Part shown: piece after piece, positions 26,934 to 36,426 of the stretch
How positions within the stretch are numbered: position 1 is the first letter of the stretch
How the letters are laid out: every line of letters begins with the position of its first letter
Program-made: the position numbers and the translations under genes
Assembly (NCBI RefSeq): GCF_000379785.1
Contig: NZ_KB903759.1
Span: 1 to 61,491, forward strand
Source: Gallibacterium anatis DSM 16844 = F 149
Lineage (GTDB): Bacteria > Pseudomonadota > Gammaproteobacteria > Enterobacterales > Pasteurellaceae
Direction: 5' to 3'
DNA: 61,491 nt
The notes under the pieces: generated by a model
Databases searched by the model: none
Seen by the model: only the letters and a program-made list of their open reading frames with translations
Told to the model about the DNA's origin: nothing

Positions 26934-28922
26934 ATGAAGAAAACCTCATTTGTATTATTACCGCTTGCTGCTTTTATTAGTGGCGTAGTTGTTGCAGATG
27001 AAGCTGATAATTTAGATGCGATTGAAGTGGTGAGTGATAACCTTTCACCACAAAAAGCAAGCTTATCCGCCGGTAGTTTAGCCAAAGTTCGCCAAGCGAC
27101 TACGACTGCAGATATTTTGCGCTCAGTGCCGGGTGTTAATGTAAATGGCGCACGTTCTATAGTGCAACGTTACAGCATTCGTGGCGTAAGCGAAGAATAT
27201 TTAACGGTCACAGTTGATGGCGCAAGACAAAACGGTTATGCATTCCACCACGCCGGAAATTATGGTATCGATCCGGATATTTTAAAACGTGTGAATGTTG
27301 ATGTCGGTGCAAATTCTGTGGTAACCGGTGCGGGTTCATTGGGCGGTGCGATTCGTTTCGGAACCGTTGAAGCGGCAGATTTGTTAGCGGATGGCGAAAA
27401 CTTTGGCGCGAAATTCAAATGGGGCTATGGCAGCAGTGCTGATTCCAACCAAGCGGCAACCACACTTTATGGTCGTGTCGGTGGTTTAGATGTTTTAGGT
27501 TACTTTAATTATCGTCACCAAGAAAACGGTAAAGATGGTAATGGCGTAGAAAATGCAAATAAAGGGCATTTATCCAACTATTTATTCAAAGCGAAATACA
27601 ATATTGATGATACACAATGGGTGAAATTCTCAGCAGAACGGTATAATAATACGGCGCTAAGCTGTTATCGTGCTAATTTTAACTTTTGTTTAGGAGATGT
27701 GCCTAAACCGGGTGAACAGGGTTATAACGAAACCAATCACGGAAAAGCACTCACAGAATTATTACGTAAAACTTATACGTTGAGTTATGGTATCGATCCG
27801 AAAGATAATCCATACTTAAATTTCAAAGCTAATTTATATAACACCGAAACCGATATGAGTTCAATGGGTAAACCACAAACCAACATTCGTACGGTCGGAG
27901 GTACTGTTTCTAACATTGCAGAAATTGATTTAGCTAATACCCATCATTCAATTACCTTTGGCGGTGAGTATTACAACACTAAATCAAGAGCATTGAATGC
28001 ACCGGATAAATCTTATCAACCAAGAATTGATAGTACTTCTGTTTATTTGGAAGACAAAATTGCAGTTGGCGATTTCTTAATCACTCCGGGTGTACGTTAT
28101 GACTATTATCAAGCAGATCTTGATAAGAATTTTGATAAAAGCTACCAACGTTTTTCTAAAGCACTAGGTTTAAAATATTTACTAACAGATGATTTAGCAG
28201 TATTTGCCAACTATACTGAAATCTTTAAAGGACCTGATGCTGGTGAGATTTATTTACGTGGAACTCGGAATTATTTGCCAAGTATAGATGCTATTCGAGG
28301 AAATAATAAAGAAGCTGGTATGAGCCTTGCTAAGGCAGATATTTTTGGCAATGATGATTTCTCTTTAACCGCAAAATATTTCCAAACTAAATACAATCAT
28401 TTCAATACCAATACCATAACCGAACAGGGTAGCGGTTATCAAGATATTGGTGAAGTAAAGGTCAAGGGGGTTGAGGTTTCCACTGCTTATCGTATCAATA
28501 ATTTATTTATTAATGCCGGCTATGCCAGAGCAAGAAGTGAACAGCTTGACCCGTTATTCGGTTTCTATAATTTAACTGCTTTGCCGGATACCGGAGATAA
28601 ATATACTTTAGGTCTAAGTTATGTTATGCCGGATTATGGTGTAGAACTTGGTTGGAATACTATTTGGGTAAGAAGTATTACTATCAATTCAGCAGAAAAA
28701 CGAGGTGGTCCTGCTAAGAAAACTGAAACCTATAAAGAAAGCTATTCTGTCAGCAATGTTTATGCAACTTGGTCACCAAAACAATTACCTAGTTTAGAAT
28801 TGACGGCTGGTATCGATAATATTTTTGATAAAGCCTATAAAGATCAAGCAACTAAATATTATGCTGCTTCAGATAATGAACTCGGTCGTAACTATAAATT
28901 CACCGTTTCTTATAAATTCTAA
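26934..28922 (+). CDS. TonB-dependent outer-membrane receptor, probably for heme or another iron source
   Basis: The product is 662 residues with a signal peptide to about residue 21. A TonB-box-like DAIEVVSDN stands at about 28-36. The plug domain (about 50-150) includes ADILRSVPGVNVNGARS, QRYSIRGVSEEYLTVTVDG and VTGAGSLGGAIRF. The barrel follows and ends in a C-terminal Phe (KFTVSYKF), required for outer-membrane assembly. A loop with CYRANFNFC may hold a disulfide. The ligand cannot be proven; heme receptors of Pasteurellaceae are similar in plug and length. It heads a group with exbB, exbD and tonB and has two Fur boxes upstream. Confidence 0.9.
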   Translation: MKKTSFVLLPLAAFISGVVVADEADNLDAIEVVSDNLSPQKASLSAGSLAKVRQATTTADILRSVPGVNVNGARSIVQRYSIRGVSEEYLTVTVDGARQNGYAFHHAGNYGIDPDILKRVNVDVGANSVVTGAGSLGGAIRFGTVEAADLLADGENFGAKFKWGYGSSADSNQAATTLYGRVGGLDVLGYFNYRHQENGKDGNGVENANKGHLSNYLFKAKYNIDDTQWVKFSAERYNNTALSCYRANFNFCLGDVPKPGEQGYNETNHGKALTELLRKTYTLSYGIDPKDNPYLNFKANLYNTETDMSSMGKPQTNIRTVGGTVSNIAEIDLANTHHSITFGGEYYNTKSRALNAPDKSYQPRIDSTSVYLEDKIAVGDFLITPGVRYDYYQADLDKNFDKSYQRFSKALGLKYLLTDDLAVFANYTEIFKGPDAGEIYLRGTRNYLPSIDAIRGNNKEAGMSLAKADIFGNDDFSLTAKYFQTKYNHFNTNTITEQGSGYQDIGEVKVKGVEVSTAYRINNLFINAGYARARSEQLDPLFGFYNLTALPDTGDKYTLGLSYVMPDYGVELGWNTIWVRSITINSAEKRGGPAKKTETYKESYSVSNVYATWSPKQLPSLELTAGIDNIFDKAYKDQATKYYAASDNELGRNYKFTVSYKF

Positions 28923-29043
28923 GTAATGATTTGACTTTCCGCCAACCTTTAAATAAAGGCAGAAAGTCTTTATTCCTCTGTGTTAATTTATATAAGTGCA
29001 TCGCAATGATGCCTTATATTTGTTGTTTTTAAAGGGTTGGAAA

Positions 29044-29493
29044 ATGGATGCATTATTTGATTTCTTACAACAATATGTTGATTACATTATTTTAGGTCTG
29101 TTGGCGTTGATGAGCTTTGTAATGGTCTGGATGGTGATTGAGCGCTTATTGTTTTTACATAAAATCAATATTAAAAATTATCAGAATATCCACGATCTGG
29201 AAATTGATTTGACACGTCATTTAACCATTATTTCTTCCATTGGTGCAAATGCTCCCTATGTGGGATTGTTGGGAACAGTTATTGGTATTTTGCTCACTTT
29301 CTACCAGTTAGGGCAATCGGGTGGCGACATTGATGCTAGTGCCATTATGCTTCATTTGTCATTAGCACTGAAAGCAACTGCTGTGGGAATTTTAGTCGCT
29401 ATTCCGTCAATGATGTTTTACAACGGTTTAGGGCGTAAAGTGGAAGTGAAACGCTTACAGTGGAAATCTTTACAGGCGGAACAATCAAGATAG
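29044..29493 (+). CDS. exbB: TonB-system proton channel subunit ExbB
   Basis: ATG at 29044 ([18 protein letters not shown]) follows AAAGGGTTGG and gives 149 residues; a GTG-started frame from 28996 adds 16 residues that do not belong. ExbB forms the pentameric inner-membrane channel that powers TonB. It shows three membrane segments: one near the N-terminus (about 13-32), and a pair around [14 protein letters not shown] and [19 protein letters not shown]. It is compact, as in Haemophilus ExbB. exbD follows after nine bases. Confidence 0.93.
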   Translation: MDALFDFLQQYVDYIILGLLALMSFVMVWMVIERLLFLHKINIKNYQNIHDLEIDLTRHLTIISSIGANAPYVGLLGTVIGILLTFYQLGQSGGDIDASAIMLHLSLALKATAVGILVAIPSMMFYNGLGRKVEVKRLQWKSLQAEQSR

Positions 29494-29502
29494 GAATGAG
29501 AT

Positions 29503-29892
29503 ATGAAGAAGTTCGATGAAATTAATATTATTCCTTTCATTGATATTATGTTAGTACTGTTGGCAATTGTTTTGATTACTGCATCTTTTATTTCGCAAGG
29601 TAAAATTAAGGTGAATGTACCGAAAGCAAGTAGCACGGTAGCATTTAAATCGGATGAACTTGCGAAACTGCTCACTATCACTAAAGATGGTGAGCTTTAT
29701 TTCAATGATAAGCCGATCAATAGAACCGATTTAGAGAAAGAGATGGCGAGTTGGGATAAATCACAAAAAGTAACATTAAAAGTAGATTATGAAGCTACTT
29801 TCCAAGAATTTGTCAGTATTACCGACTTATTAGGTAAAAATGAGATCAAAAATGTTGCCATTGTGACGGTAAAGGATAAAGGAGGCAATTAA
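29503..29892 (+). CDS. exbD: TonB-system subunit ExbD
   Basis: This 129-residue protein has one N-terminal membrane helix and a periplasmic domain. It starts [20 protein letters not shown], in which the Asp of FIDIM is the essential proton-carrying residue of ExbD/TolR proteins. The TAA stop is directly followed by the GTG start of tonB. Function: couples proton flow to TonB. Confidence 0.93.
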   Translation: MKKFDEINIIPFIDIMLVLLAIVLITASFISQGKIKVNVPKASSTVAFKSDELAKLLTITKDGELYFNDKPINRTDLEKEMASWDKSQKVTLKVDYEATFQEFVSITDLLGKNEIKNVAIVTVKDKGGN

Positions 29893-30612
29893 GTGCATTA
29901 CACCAAGCCTGCTTTTTATGTTACCACTGCTATTTATAGTGCATTATTTGCCGGTGCGGTTTGGTCATTTGATGGAACGCAACAGTCAGCAAATAGCATA
30001 AATGGAGAAATTTCACCGATCATTTCAATGGAATTGCTTTCTGCCAATATTGTTGAGGAACCTCAACCTGAAACAGAAATCAAGCCTGAACCAGAAAAGA
30101 TAGTTGAAACTCAGAAACAAGAAGTTGTTCCTGATCCGACAATAAAAAAAGAATCGAAACAGCCTAAAAAAGAGATTAAAAAAGAAGTTGTAGAGCGAAA
30201 ACGGGAACGTAAAAAACATCACGAACATCGAAAAATGCATCGCCCGGCTTCACAGGCGGTGCAATCTAAGGCACAGGGTGCGCCGGTTACCACACAACAG
30301 CAAAATTTGCAGGGAACCGGGGCAAGCAGTGATGAGCTGGCATCATATCGTTCTGCATTACGGCGTGAGATTGAAAAACATAAACGTTATTCACAACGGG
30401 CAAAAATGTTGCATCGACAAGGTACGGTGGTCGTACAATTTACTTTGATGAATGATGGTTCTATCCAAAATGTGCGTTTGCATCGCTCTTCAGGTTACGA
30501 AGAGTTGGATCAGTCGGCAATGGATGCGGTGGCGAAAGCCAACAGTGTCGGTGCGCGTCCGGCAGGATTGGCAGCAGAACAAAAAATTCCGATTAAGTTT
30601 ATGTTGCGATAA
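29893..30612 (+). CDS. tonB: energy transducer TonB
   Basis: The start is GTG at 29893, with GGAGG and the exbD stop immediately before it. The product is 239 residues. The N-terminal membrane anchor (about 8-25, FYVTTAIYSALFAGAVW) is followed by a Pro/Glu/Lys-rich spacer (about 50-110) with many EPQPE- and KPEPEK-like words and a very basic stretch. The C-terminal TonB domain (about 150-239) includes GTVVVQFTLMNDGSIQNVRL and SSGYEELDQSAMDAV. It reaches the receptor's TonB box. Its stop codon abuts the stop codon of plsY with no spacer. Confidence 0.93.
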   Translation: MHYTKPAFYVTTAIYSALFAGAVWSFDGTQQSANSINGEISPIISMELLSANIVEEPQPETEIKPEPEKIVETQKQEVVPDPTIKKESKQPKKEIKKEVVERKRERKKHHEHRKMHRPASQAVQSKAQGAPVTTQQQNLQGTGASSDELASYRSALRREIEKHKRYSQRAKMLHRQGTVVVQFTLMNDGSIQNVRLHRSSGYEELDQSAMDAVAKANSVGARPAGLAAEQKIPIKFMLR

Positions 30613-31218
30613 TTATTTCTTCTTATTTTTCAATTTGTCCCACATTTTGTCTTCTTGTCCACGCCATAAACGTTGAATATTGTCGTGGTGGCGGTAGATA
30701 AGAAGACAGCAAACCAATGCGGTCGGGAAGGTGAATTCGGGGCGAAACCACCAAACATAAAACGGGATGGTCAATGCAGCAATGACGGCACTGAGAGAAG
30801 AGTAACCGCTGATGAGAAAAACGCACAACCAGACACCGAGCATAAATCCGGCAACAGACCAACCGATTGGTGCGATTGCGCCGAATGCGGTTGCCACACC
30901 TTTACCGCCACGAAAGCGATAATAAATCGGGAAAATATGTCCTAAGCAAGCACCCAAAGCCACCATTCCCAGTTCAAATTGTGTGAGTTGTAGATAATAG
31001 CCAAGCCAAACCGGCAACATTCCTTTGAGAATATCAAAAATCAGCACCAACAATGCCGGCAAACGACCGCCGATTCTTAACACATTGGTAGCGCCGGGAT
31101 TATGAGAACCGTTTTCTCGAGGATCAGGAAGATGAAAGAGTTTGCACAGGATAATCGCGCTCGAAATAGAACCGATCAAATAGGCGATTAGCATATAAAA
31201 AATAGCAAATAGACTCAT
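30613..31218 (-). CDS. plsY: glycerol-3-phosphate acyltransferase PlsY
   Basis: This 201-residue inner-membrane enzyme transfers acyl groups from acyl-phosphate to glycerol 3-phosphate. Family motifs are visible: [25 protein letters not shown], and the YLIGSISSA start. Five to seven membrane segments. Its stop codon is directly against the tonB stop on the other strand, so the two genes converge with zero gap and have no space for separate terminators. Divergent from folB. Confidence 0.93.
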   Translation of the reverse strand: MSLFAIFYMLIAYLIGSISSAIILCKLFHLPDPRENGSHNPGATNVLRIGGRLPALLVLIFDILKGMLPVWLGYYLQLTQFELGMVALGACLGHIFPIYYRFRGGKGVATAFGAIAPIGWSVAGFMLGVWLCVFLISGYSSLSAVIAALTIPFYVWWFRPEFTFPTALVCCLLIYRHHDNIQRLWRGQEDKMWDKLKNKKK

Positions 31219-31311
31219 AATTTTTCCTTTTCACTCATTTTGGCTTTTGCTATTGTAACCAAAATTGTTAGTATAGCCACTATTAATTGATCAGAAACGG
31301 CGAAAATTTAT

Positions 31312-31671
31312 ATGACGACAGAATTTATTTTTATTGAGGAATTAACGGTTTTTACCACGATTGGCGTTTATGATTGGGAACAACAGATTAAACAAAAATT
31401 GGTGTTTGATTTAGAAATGGTGTGGGATAGTGAACAGGCGGCAAAAACAGATGATGTGCAATTCTGCCTAAATTATGCCGAAGTCAGTGACTTTATCATT
31501 GATTATGTGGCTAACCGATCATTTGCTTTAATTGAAAGAGTGGCATATGAGGTGATAGAACAATTACATCAACGTTTCCATATTTCACAAATTCGTTTAA
31601 AACTCAGCAAGCCCGGCGCAGTTGCTCAAGCAAAAGCGGTCGGCATTGTAGTAGAAAAAAGATTCGATTAA
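31312..31671 (+). CDS. folB: dihydroneopterin aldolase
   Basis: The product is 119 residues, the standard FolB length. It cleaves dihydroneopterin in folate synthesis. Signature stretches are IGVYDWEQQIKQKLVFDLEM and the active-site Glu in LIERVAYEVIEQL. The closing LKLSKPGAVAQAKAVGIVVE matches the family, including its conserved lysine. plsY-folB divergence is common in gammaproteobacteria. Confidence 0.95.
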   Translation: MTTEFIFIEELTVFTTIGVYDWEQQIKQKLVFDLEMVWDSEQAAKTDDVQFCLNYAEVSDFIIDYVANRSFALIERVAYEVIEQLHQRFHISQIRLKLSKPGAVAQAKAVGIVVEKRFD

Positions 31672-31695
31672 TTTTATCAATGTCGGAAAATACTG

Positions 31696-32130
31696 TTAGG
31701 CTTTACGCATATAAATGTGCGGAATATTATCTTCCAGATAGACATCCGAAATTGCAACAAAACCAAATTGCTGATAAAACGCTTGCAAATAATGTTGCGC
31801 CTGAATTTCAATGGGGCAGTTTGGAAACTGCTGTTGAATAAATGCCAAAGTGTTTTTTATCAGTGTCTGTGCATAACCTTTGCCACGAAAATCCGGCATA
31901 ACTAAAACGCGTCCGAAATGTACGCAATCGTTTTGTAAAAAGATACGGGCGTAAGCGACCAGCTGTTGCTGCTCCGATAACCAAAGATGAAAGGCGTGCA
32001 GATCAATTTCATCCACTTCCTGATATGGGCACTGTTGTTCCACGACAAAAACGGCAGTGCGAGCTTGATAAATCTGAAAGAGCTCCTGTGTAGTTAATTG
32101 CTCAAATGTTTTAAGTTGTTGTTGCATCAT
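31696..32130 (-). CDS. elaA: ElaA-family GNAT acyltransferase
   Basis: This 144-residue GNAT protein matches ElaA: the start pattern LFQIYQARTAVFVVEQQCPYQEVDEIDLHAFHLW splits into the typical RTAVFVVEQQCPYQE and DEIDLHAFHLW words. The acetyl-CoA loop is VMPDFRGKGYAQTLI (about 76-90). The C-terminal half has IEIQAQHYLQAFYQQFGF. The substrate is unknown. It lies three bases from the start of cls on the same strand, so it is probably cotranscribed downstream of it. Confidence 0.88.
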   Translation of the reverse strand: MMQQQLKTFEQLTTQELFQIYQARTAVFVVEQQCPYQEVDEIDLHAFHLWLSEQQQLVAYARIFLQNDCVHFGRVLVMPDFRGKGYAQTLIKNTLAFIQQQFPNCPIEIQAQHYLQAFYQQFGFVAISDVYLEDNIPHIYMRKA

Positions 32131-32132
32131 TT

Positions 32133-33602
32133 TTATAAAAGAGGGCTGAAAAAGAAAAACAAACGCTCAAAAAAGCGTTGCCATAATGGGCGTTGCTGCC
32201 ATTGTTGATAATCGATGGTATCGGTTTGCTGATAATAATTATGGTGCAGTTGCATAATTTCTTTGGCAAAATCACGATCTTCTACAATCATCATTACCTC
32301 AAAATTAAGCATAAAACTGCGAATATCCATATTAACGCTACCGACCAATGCCAAACGTTGATCAATCAAAATACTTTTAGTGTGCAACAATCCGCCTTTA
32401 AAGCGATGAATTTTAACGCCGGCAGCTAATAAATTATCGAAAAGCGCACGACTTGCCCATTGCACCATAGTAGAGTCATTTTTCTTTGGCAAAATAATAT
32501 TCACTTCCACGCCACGTTGTGCTGCGATTTTTAAAGCATCCTCAATGCTTTGATTCGGCACAAAATAAGGCGAGGTGATGGTGATCGATTTTCTGGCAGA
32601 AAAAATAGCGACAGAAAGTGTTTGCGACATTAAATCATCCGGAAAACCGGGGCCGGTGGCAACAATTTGCACTGCGTGCGAGTTGTCATTTTCGATCGGC
32701 AACAGAGGGCAAAGCGCAAACGCAAAAGGTTGCTGTTGTTCTGTTTCAATTTCCCAATCCCACGCGTGCAGATGATTAAGAATAGAAGAAACCGGCCCAT
32801 CAATTCTCACCATAATGTCAATCCATTGTCCAACGTTAGCATCCTGTTTAAATTCGCTTGGATCTACCATATTCATACTGCCGGTATAAGCAATTTGATT
32901 ATCGATCACCACAATTTTACGATGCTGACGAAGATCGATACGTTCTAAAAACATACGTAACGGATTCGCGTGCAGTGCTTCCAGAATTTCAATGCCTTGT
33001 TGGCGTAATTGTTGGCAATGTTTGCTCAATAGAAAATCACGACTCCCTACGGAATCAAGCAGAATATGAATTTGCACGCCACGCTGTTTTGCTTTTAGTA
33101 ATGCCTGTTCGACCTGCTCAATAAGTCCGCCGCTTTGCCAAATATAGAAAGTCATATTGATCGAGAAATTCGCCTGCTCAATATCTTTAATAATGCTGTG
33201 AATAATGCTTTGTGGTGTTTGTAAAATATGCAAATCATTGCCGATAATACAAGGAATATTTTGCCGACGTTGGCATAGCTCAAACAGCGCTTTATAACGC
33301 AAGGCATCATTGTTTTCGACCAAATTTTTATAATCTTTATATTGATTAAACCAAGCGACATATTTAGGTCTTAATTGGTGGAAAAGCTTAGCGCGATGCG
33401 AACCTAACTTGATTTCCCCAAAAATAAAGTAAGCAATGATGCCGATAATGGGAACGATATAAACGATTAATAACCACGATAAGGTTACCGACATTGCCTG
33501 TTGTTTAAATAACAGACGTAAAGTGATGGATACTTGGCAAATCCAGATAGTGACAGGAATGGCGTATTGCAAAATAGTGATAATATCAGCGGTAATAATC
33601 AT
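32133..33602 (-). CDS. cls: cardiolipin synthase A
   Basis: The 489-residue inner-membrane enzyme joins two phosphatidylglycerols to make cardiolipin. Two N-terminal membrane segments (about 8-28 and 38-60) precede two phospholipase D motifs: HRKIVVIDNQIAYTGSMNM (about 227-245) and HTKSILIDQRLALVGSVNMD (about 404-423), both HxK-x4-D. Length and double HKD match ClsA. Followed by the elaA-like gene. Confidence 0.95.
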   Translation of the reverse strand: MIITADIITILQYAIPVTIWICQVSITLRLLFKQQAMSVTLSWLLIVYIVPIIGIIAYFIFGEIKLGSHRAKLFHQLRPKYVAWFNQYKDYKNLVENNDALRYKALFELCQRRQNIPCIIGNDLHILQTPQSIIHSIIKDIEQANFSINMTFYIWQSGGLIEQVEQALLKAKQRGVQIHILLDSVGSRDFLLSKHCQQLRQQGIEILEALHANPLRMFLERIDLRQHRKIVVIDNQIAYTGSMNMVDPSEFKQDANVGQWIDIMVRIDGPVSSILNHLHAWDWEIETEQQQPFAFALCPLLPIENDNSHAVQIVATGPGFPDDLMSQTLSVAIFSARKSITITSPYFVPNQSIEDALKIAAQRGVEVNIILPKKNDSTMVQWASRALFDNLLAAGVKIHRFKGGLLHTKSILIDQRLALVGSVNMDIRSFMLNFEVMMIVEDRDFAKEIMQLHHNYYQQTDTIDYQQWQQRPLWQRFFERLFFFFSPLL

Positions 33603-33688
33603 AACATCATCAATAACTTAATTCAGTAGACCCTATTTTAACAAAGAAAATCGACATCGCGATTGACTTTATGCGATGTCGATCAGCT

Positions 33689-34858
33689 TTAGATAATTTT
33701 ATCTGTTTTTTCCATAAACCACGCTGCGGCAGCCATTACCAACACTAGACCACAAAGTACCCAAGTCTGTGGCAACCAGCTATGCCAAATGCCGTAGCCG
33801 TAACCAAACAGTACCGGTCCGCACGCCGCTAACAGATAGCCACCAGATTGTACAATTCCGGATAATCTTGCATTGTTGGTCGGAGAAGTGGTTTTTACCG
33901 ATAACATTGTTAAAAGATAAGGGAAAAATGCGCCGCCGGCTAAACCGGTAAAGATATTGACGAACAGCCAATAACCGGTGCTTTGGTAATCCAACAGCAT
34001 CATTATTGCGCCGAGTAAGGCAATAAGCATAAAGAACATAATCACGAATTGTCGTCTTTTAGCCGACCAACGGATAAATGCAGAAGGTAAAAACAGCATT
34101 AATGGAATGGTTACCAACATAAAAATGCCCAGCAAATAACCGGTAGTGTTAGCCGACAATCCGGCTTGTTGTCCCATTGTCGGCAACCACGCCAAAGTGG
34201 TATAGAAATAAAGCGATTGCAATCCACCGAAAATCACGAAACACCATACATATTTATTGCGCCACAAAGAGGTTTGATGTTGCGTTGCAGTGTGAGTTTC
34301 TAAATAGTGATTATGTTTTACATTAGGTAACCAAATTAAGAGTGCGATCACTAAAACGGCGGATAAGATCAACACCATTGTTTGCCAACTGCTGGCGGAG
34401 GTAATTGGCATTGCCAATGATGAACCGATGATGGTGGCGAATGTCATTGATAAAGAATAGAGTGAGGTGAGCTTGCCTAAGCGGCTCGGATAATTTGCCA
34501 TAATAGTGCTTGGCAATAAGACATTAAGCACCGCAATACTGATACCGATAAATGCTGTACCGATAAAGAGCAGTGGTAAAGAGAAAATTCTTAAAGTAGA
34601 ACCAATCAACATTAAAACTAACGCCATTGCGAACAGTTTTTCTAAACCGAAACGTTGCCCAAGTTTTGCCGCAAAAGGAGAAACCAAAGCAAACATAATA
34701 AGCGGCAATGTTGTTAGCATTCCCAATTCACTGATTGGAATTGAAAATTCAGCGGCAATTTCGTGCAAAATAGGAGGAATAGCCGTAAATGGCATTCTTA
34801 GCACTACGCCAATCATCATAATGCCTAAAATTAAAAAAGTGGTATTTCTTTGTTTCAT
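33689..34858 (-). CDS. MFS transporter, CynX/NimT family
   Basis: The product is 389 residues with about twelve hydrophobic segments. The N-terminal pattern LRMPFTAIPPILHEIAAEF and the loop SPFAAKLGQRFGLEKLFA match the CynX/NimT/YeaN subgroup of the major facilitator superfamily. Its substrate is unknown; relatives are linked to cyanate and 2-nitroimidazole. It is a single minus-strand gene between potD and cls, with the potD terminator upstream of it. Confidence 0.88.
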   Translation of the reverse strand: MKQRNTTFLILGIMMIGVVLRMPFTAIPPILHEIAAEFSIPISELGMLTTLPLIMFALVSPFAAKLGQRFGLEKLFAMALVLMLIGSTLRIFSLPLLFIGTAFIGISIAVLNVLLPSTIMANYPSRLGKLTSLYSLSMTFATIIGSSLAMPITSASSWQTMVLILSAVLVIALLIWLPNVKHNHYLETHTATQHQTSLWRNKYVWCFVIFGGLQSLYFYTTLAWLPTMGQQAGLSANTTGYLLGIFMLVTIPLMLFLPSAFIRWSAKRRQFVIMFFMLIALLGAIMMLLDYQSTGYWLFVNIFTGLAGGAFFPYLLTMLSVKTTSPTNNARLSGIVQSGGYLLAACGPVLFGYGYGIWHSWLPQTWVLCGLVLVMAAAAWFMEKTDKII

Positions 34859-34919
34859 TTTAATAGTGAGTTAATCGTTAGAAGAAAAATAGATCTAAAA
34901 ATTGAAAAGTAAAAATAAC

Positions 34920-34941
34920 ACGCCCTCAAAACTGAGGGCGT
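34920..34941 (-). terminator. terminator after potD
   Basis: ACGCCCTCA and TGAGGGCGT form a perfect 9-bp stem with an AAAC loop. On the minus strand it is followed by TTATTTTTACTTTT, ending potD about 28 bases past its stop. Confidence 0.85.
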
Positions 34942-34969
34942 TAATTAAATAAATTTAAAGGTTAATCGC

Positions 34970-36028
34970 TTATTCAGCTGCTTTTAATTGTTGGTAATAG
35001 TTTTCGTAATATTGAATTGCATCACCAACATCGTCCTGCCAATAACTGTTTTTCAACACATCTGCCGGTGGATAGATGCTTGGATCTTCAGTAATTTCTT
35101 TAGGCAACATCTCTTTAGCTTTCAAGTTGGTTGTTGGATAACCTATTTCTGTCGCTAAACGCGCTGCCACTTTAGGACTTAATAAGTAGTTAATCAATTT
35201 GTGTGCGGCATCCGGGTTTTTGGATGTTTTAGGAATAGCTAAAGTATCTACCCATAAAACTGGGCCTTCTTTCGGATAAACCGCATTGATTGGCGCATTT
35301 TCTTTTTTCGCAATACGAATAGAACCGTTCCATAATTGACCCAGTTCCACTTCACCGGCGATAAAGGAGTTTGCCGGATTGTCAGAATTAAATGCCAATA
35401 CATTTGGACGAAGTTTTAATAACTCTTCATATGCTTTTTTGATAATGGCCGGATCTTTAGTGTTCGGATCTTCGCCAAGTTTCAATAAAGCAATGTTGAA
35501 AACTTCACGCGCATCATCTAATAACTGCACTTTACCTTTATATTCCGGTTTCCAAAGATCTGCCCACGAAGTGAATTGCTCCGCTTTGTAGGTGTCGGTA
35601 TTAAACGCAATTTCAGGTGCGCCTAATAATTGTGGGAGAGAATATTTGTTACCCGGATCATATGGTTTATCCAACATATTTGGATCAAGGTCTTTAATCA
35701 CAGGCAATTTGCTGTGATCTAAAGGTAGTAACATCCCTTCTTTTGCCATTTTGGATACAAAGTAATTTGATGGCGCAATGACATCATAAGTTGCGCTGTC
35801 ACCCAAAGTTTTTAACTTAGCGTACATTGTTTCATTGGATTCAAGACTGGAAACATTGACTTTAATGCCTGTTTCTTTAGTAAAGTCATCCAATAAACCG
35901 TCAGGTACGTATTCTGTCCAAGTATAAAGGTAAACGGTGTCCGCATCAGCGTGAACAGCCGTATTGATACCAAGAGCAAGTGCGCTAATACCTAATAAAG
36001 TAGTGATTTTTTTCACAAAATTCTCCAT
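34970..36028 (-). CDS. potD: spermidine/putrescine-binding periplasmic protein
   Basis: The product is 352 residues with a Sec signal peptide ending near AVHADAD (about residue 28). It begins VYLYTWTEYVPDGLLDDFTKETGIKV, the PotD/PotF start, and has the polyamine pocket words APSNYFVSKMAKEG, AFNSDNPANSF and GQLWNGSIRIA. PotD presents spermidine to PotABC. The potABC genes are not next to it here; an orphan potD copy is also known from Haemophilus influenzae. It probably has its own promoter in the 398-base gap 36029-36426. Confidence 0.94.
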   Translation of the reverse strand: MENFVKKITTLLGISALALGINTAVHADADTVYLYTWTEYVPDGLLDDFTKETGIKVNVSSLESNETMYAKLKTLGDSATYDVIAPSNYFVSKMAKEGMLLPLDHSKLPVIKDLDPNMLDKPYDPGNKYSLPQLLGAPEIAFNTDTYKAEQFTSWADLWKPEYKGKVQLLDDAREVFNIALLKLGEDPNTKDPAIIKKAYEELLKLRPNVLAFNSDNPANSFIAGEVELGQLWNGSIRIAKKENAPINAVYPKEGPVLWVDTLAIPKTSKNPDAAHKLINYLLSPKVAARLATEIGYPTTNLKAKEMLPKEITEDPSIYPPADVLKNSYWQDDVGDAIQYYENYYQQLKAAE

Positions 36029-36343
36029 TACAGTAGTGAGTTAATGCCATAGCTCGACCAATGCCAAGCGACTAAAAAATCTTACGATTTTTATTGGTAC
36101 TTGAACAATGTGTAAATGTTTCAACTCATCAAACAGCGCATTAAATTGACCGCATTTAATGCCTTGTTCTGACTTCGAAGTGAAATTCACCTCTAGTGAA
36201 GCATTCTACCCGAAAGGGTGAAGAAGAGTTTCAATGAAACCACATTTAGACAAGGTAAGCTATTCTATAAAGTGTGGGCAAATAAGGCAACCACTAATGT
36301 GGATAAATATAAATTAGTTCTAAAATTAAGCTTAATTTGATGA
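36029..36343. other. non-coding gap between potD and ppk
   Basis: This gap carries the divergent promoters of potD and ppk-ppx. A small hairpin, TACCC-GAAA-GGGTG, sits at about 36207-36220. I see no gene in it. The Pho box (36344) marks the ppk side. Confidence 0.5.
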
Positions 36344-36377
36344 CTGTCATTTAACTGCCACATTTAATCGGTAAAAT
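36344..36377 (+). promoter_or_regulatory. Pho box and -10 of the ppk-ppx promoter
   Basis: CTGTCATTTAACTGCCAC (36344-36361) is two direct 7-base repeats (CTGTCAT, CTGCCAC) with a four-base spacer, the PhoB-binding pattern. TAAAAT at 36372-36377 is a good -10 placed ten bases after it, the spacing typical of PhoB-activated promoters. I infer that ppk-ppx is induced in phosphate limitation. Confidence 0.8.
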
Positions 36378-36426
36378 CATAATTTATAGTAGAGAAAAGT
36401 AATACTGATAAATATGGGAGCAGAAA

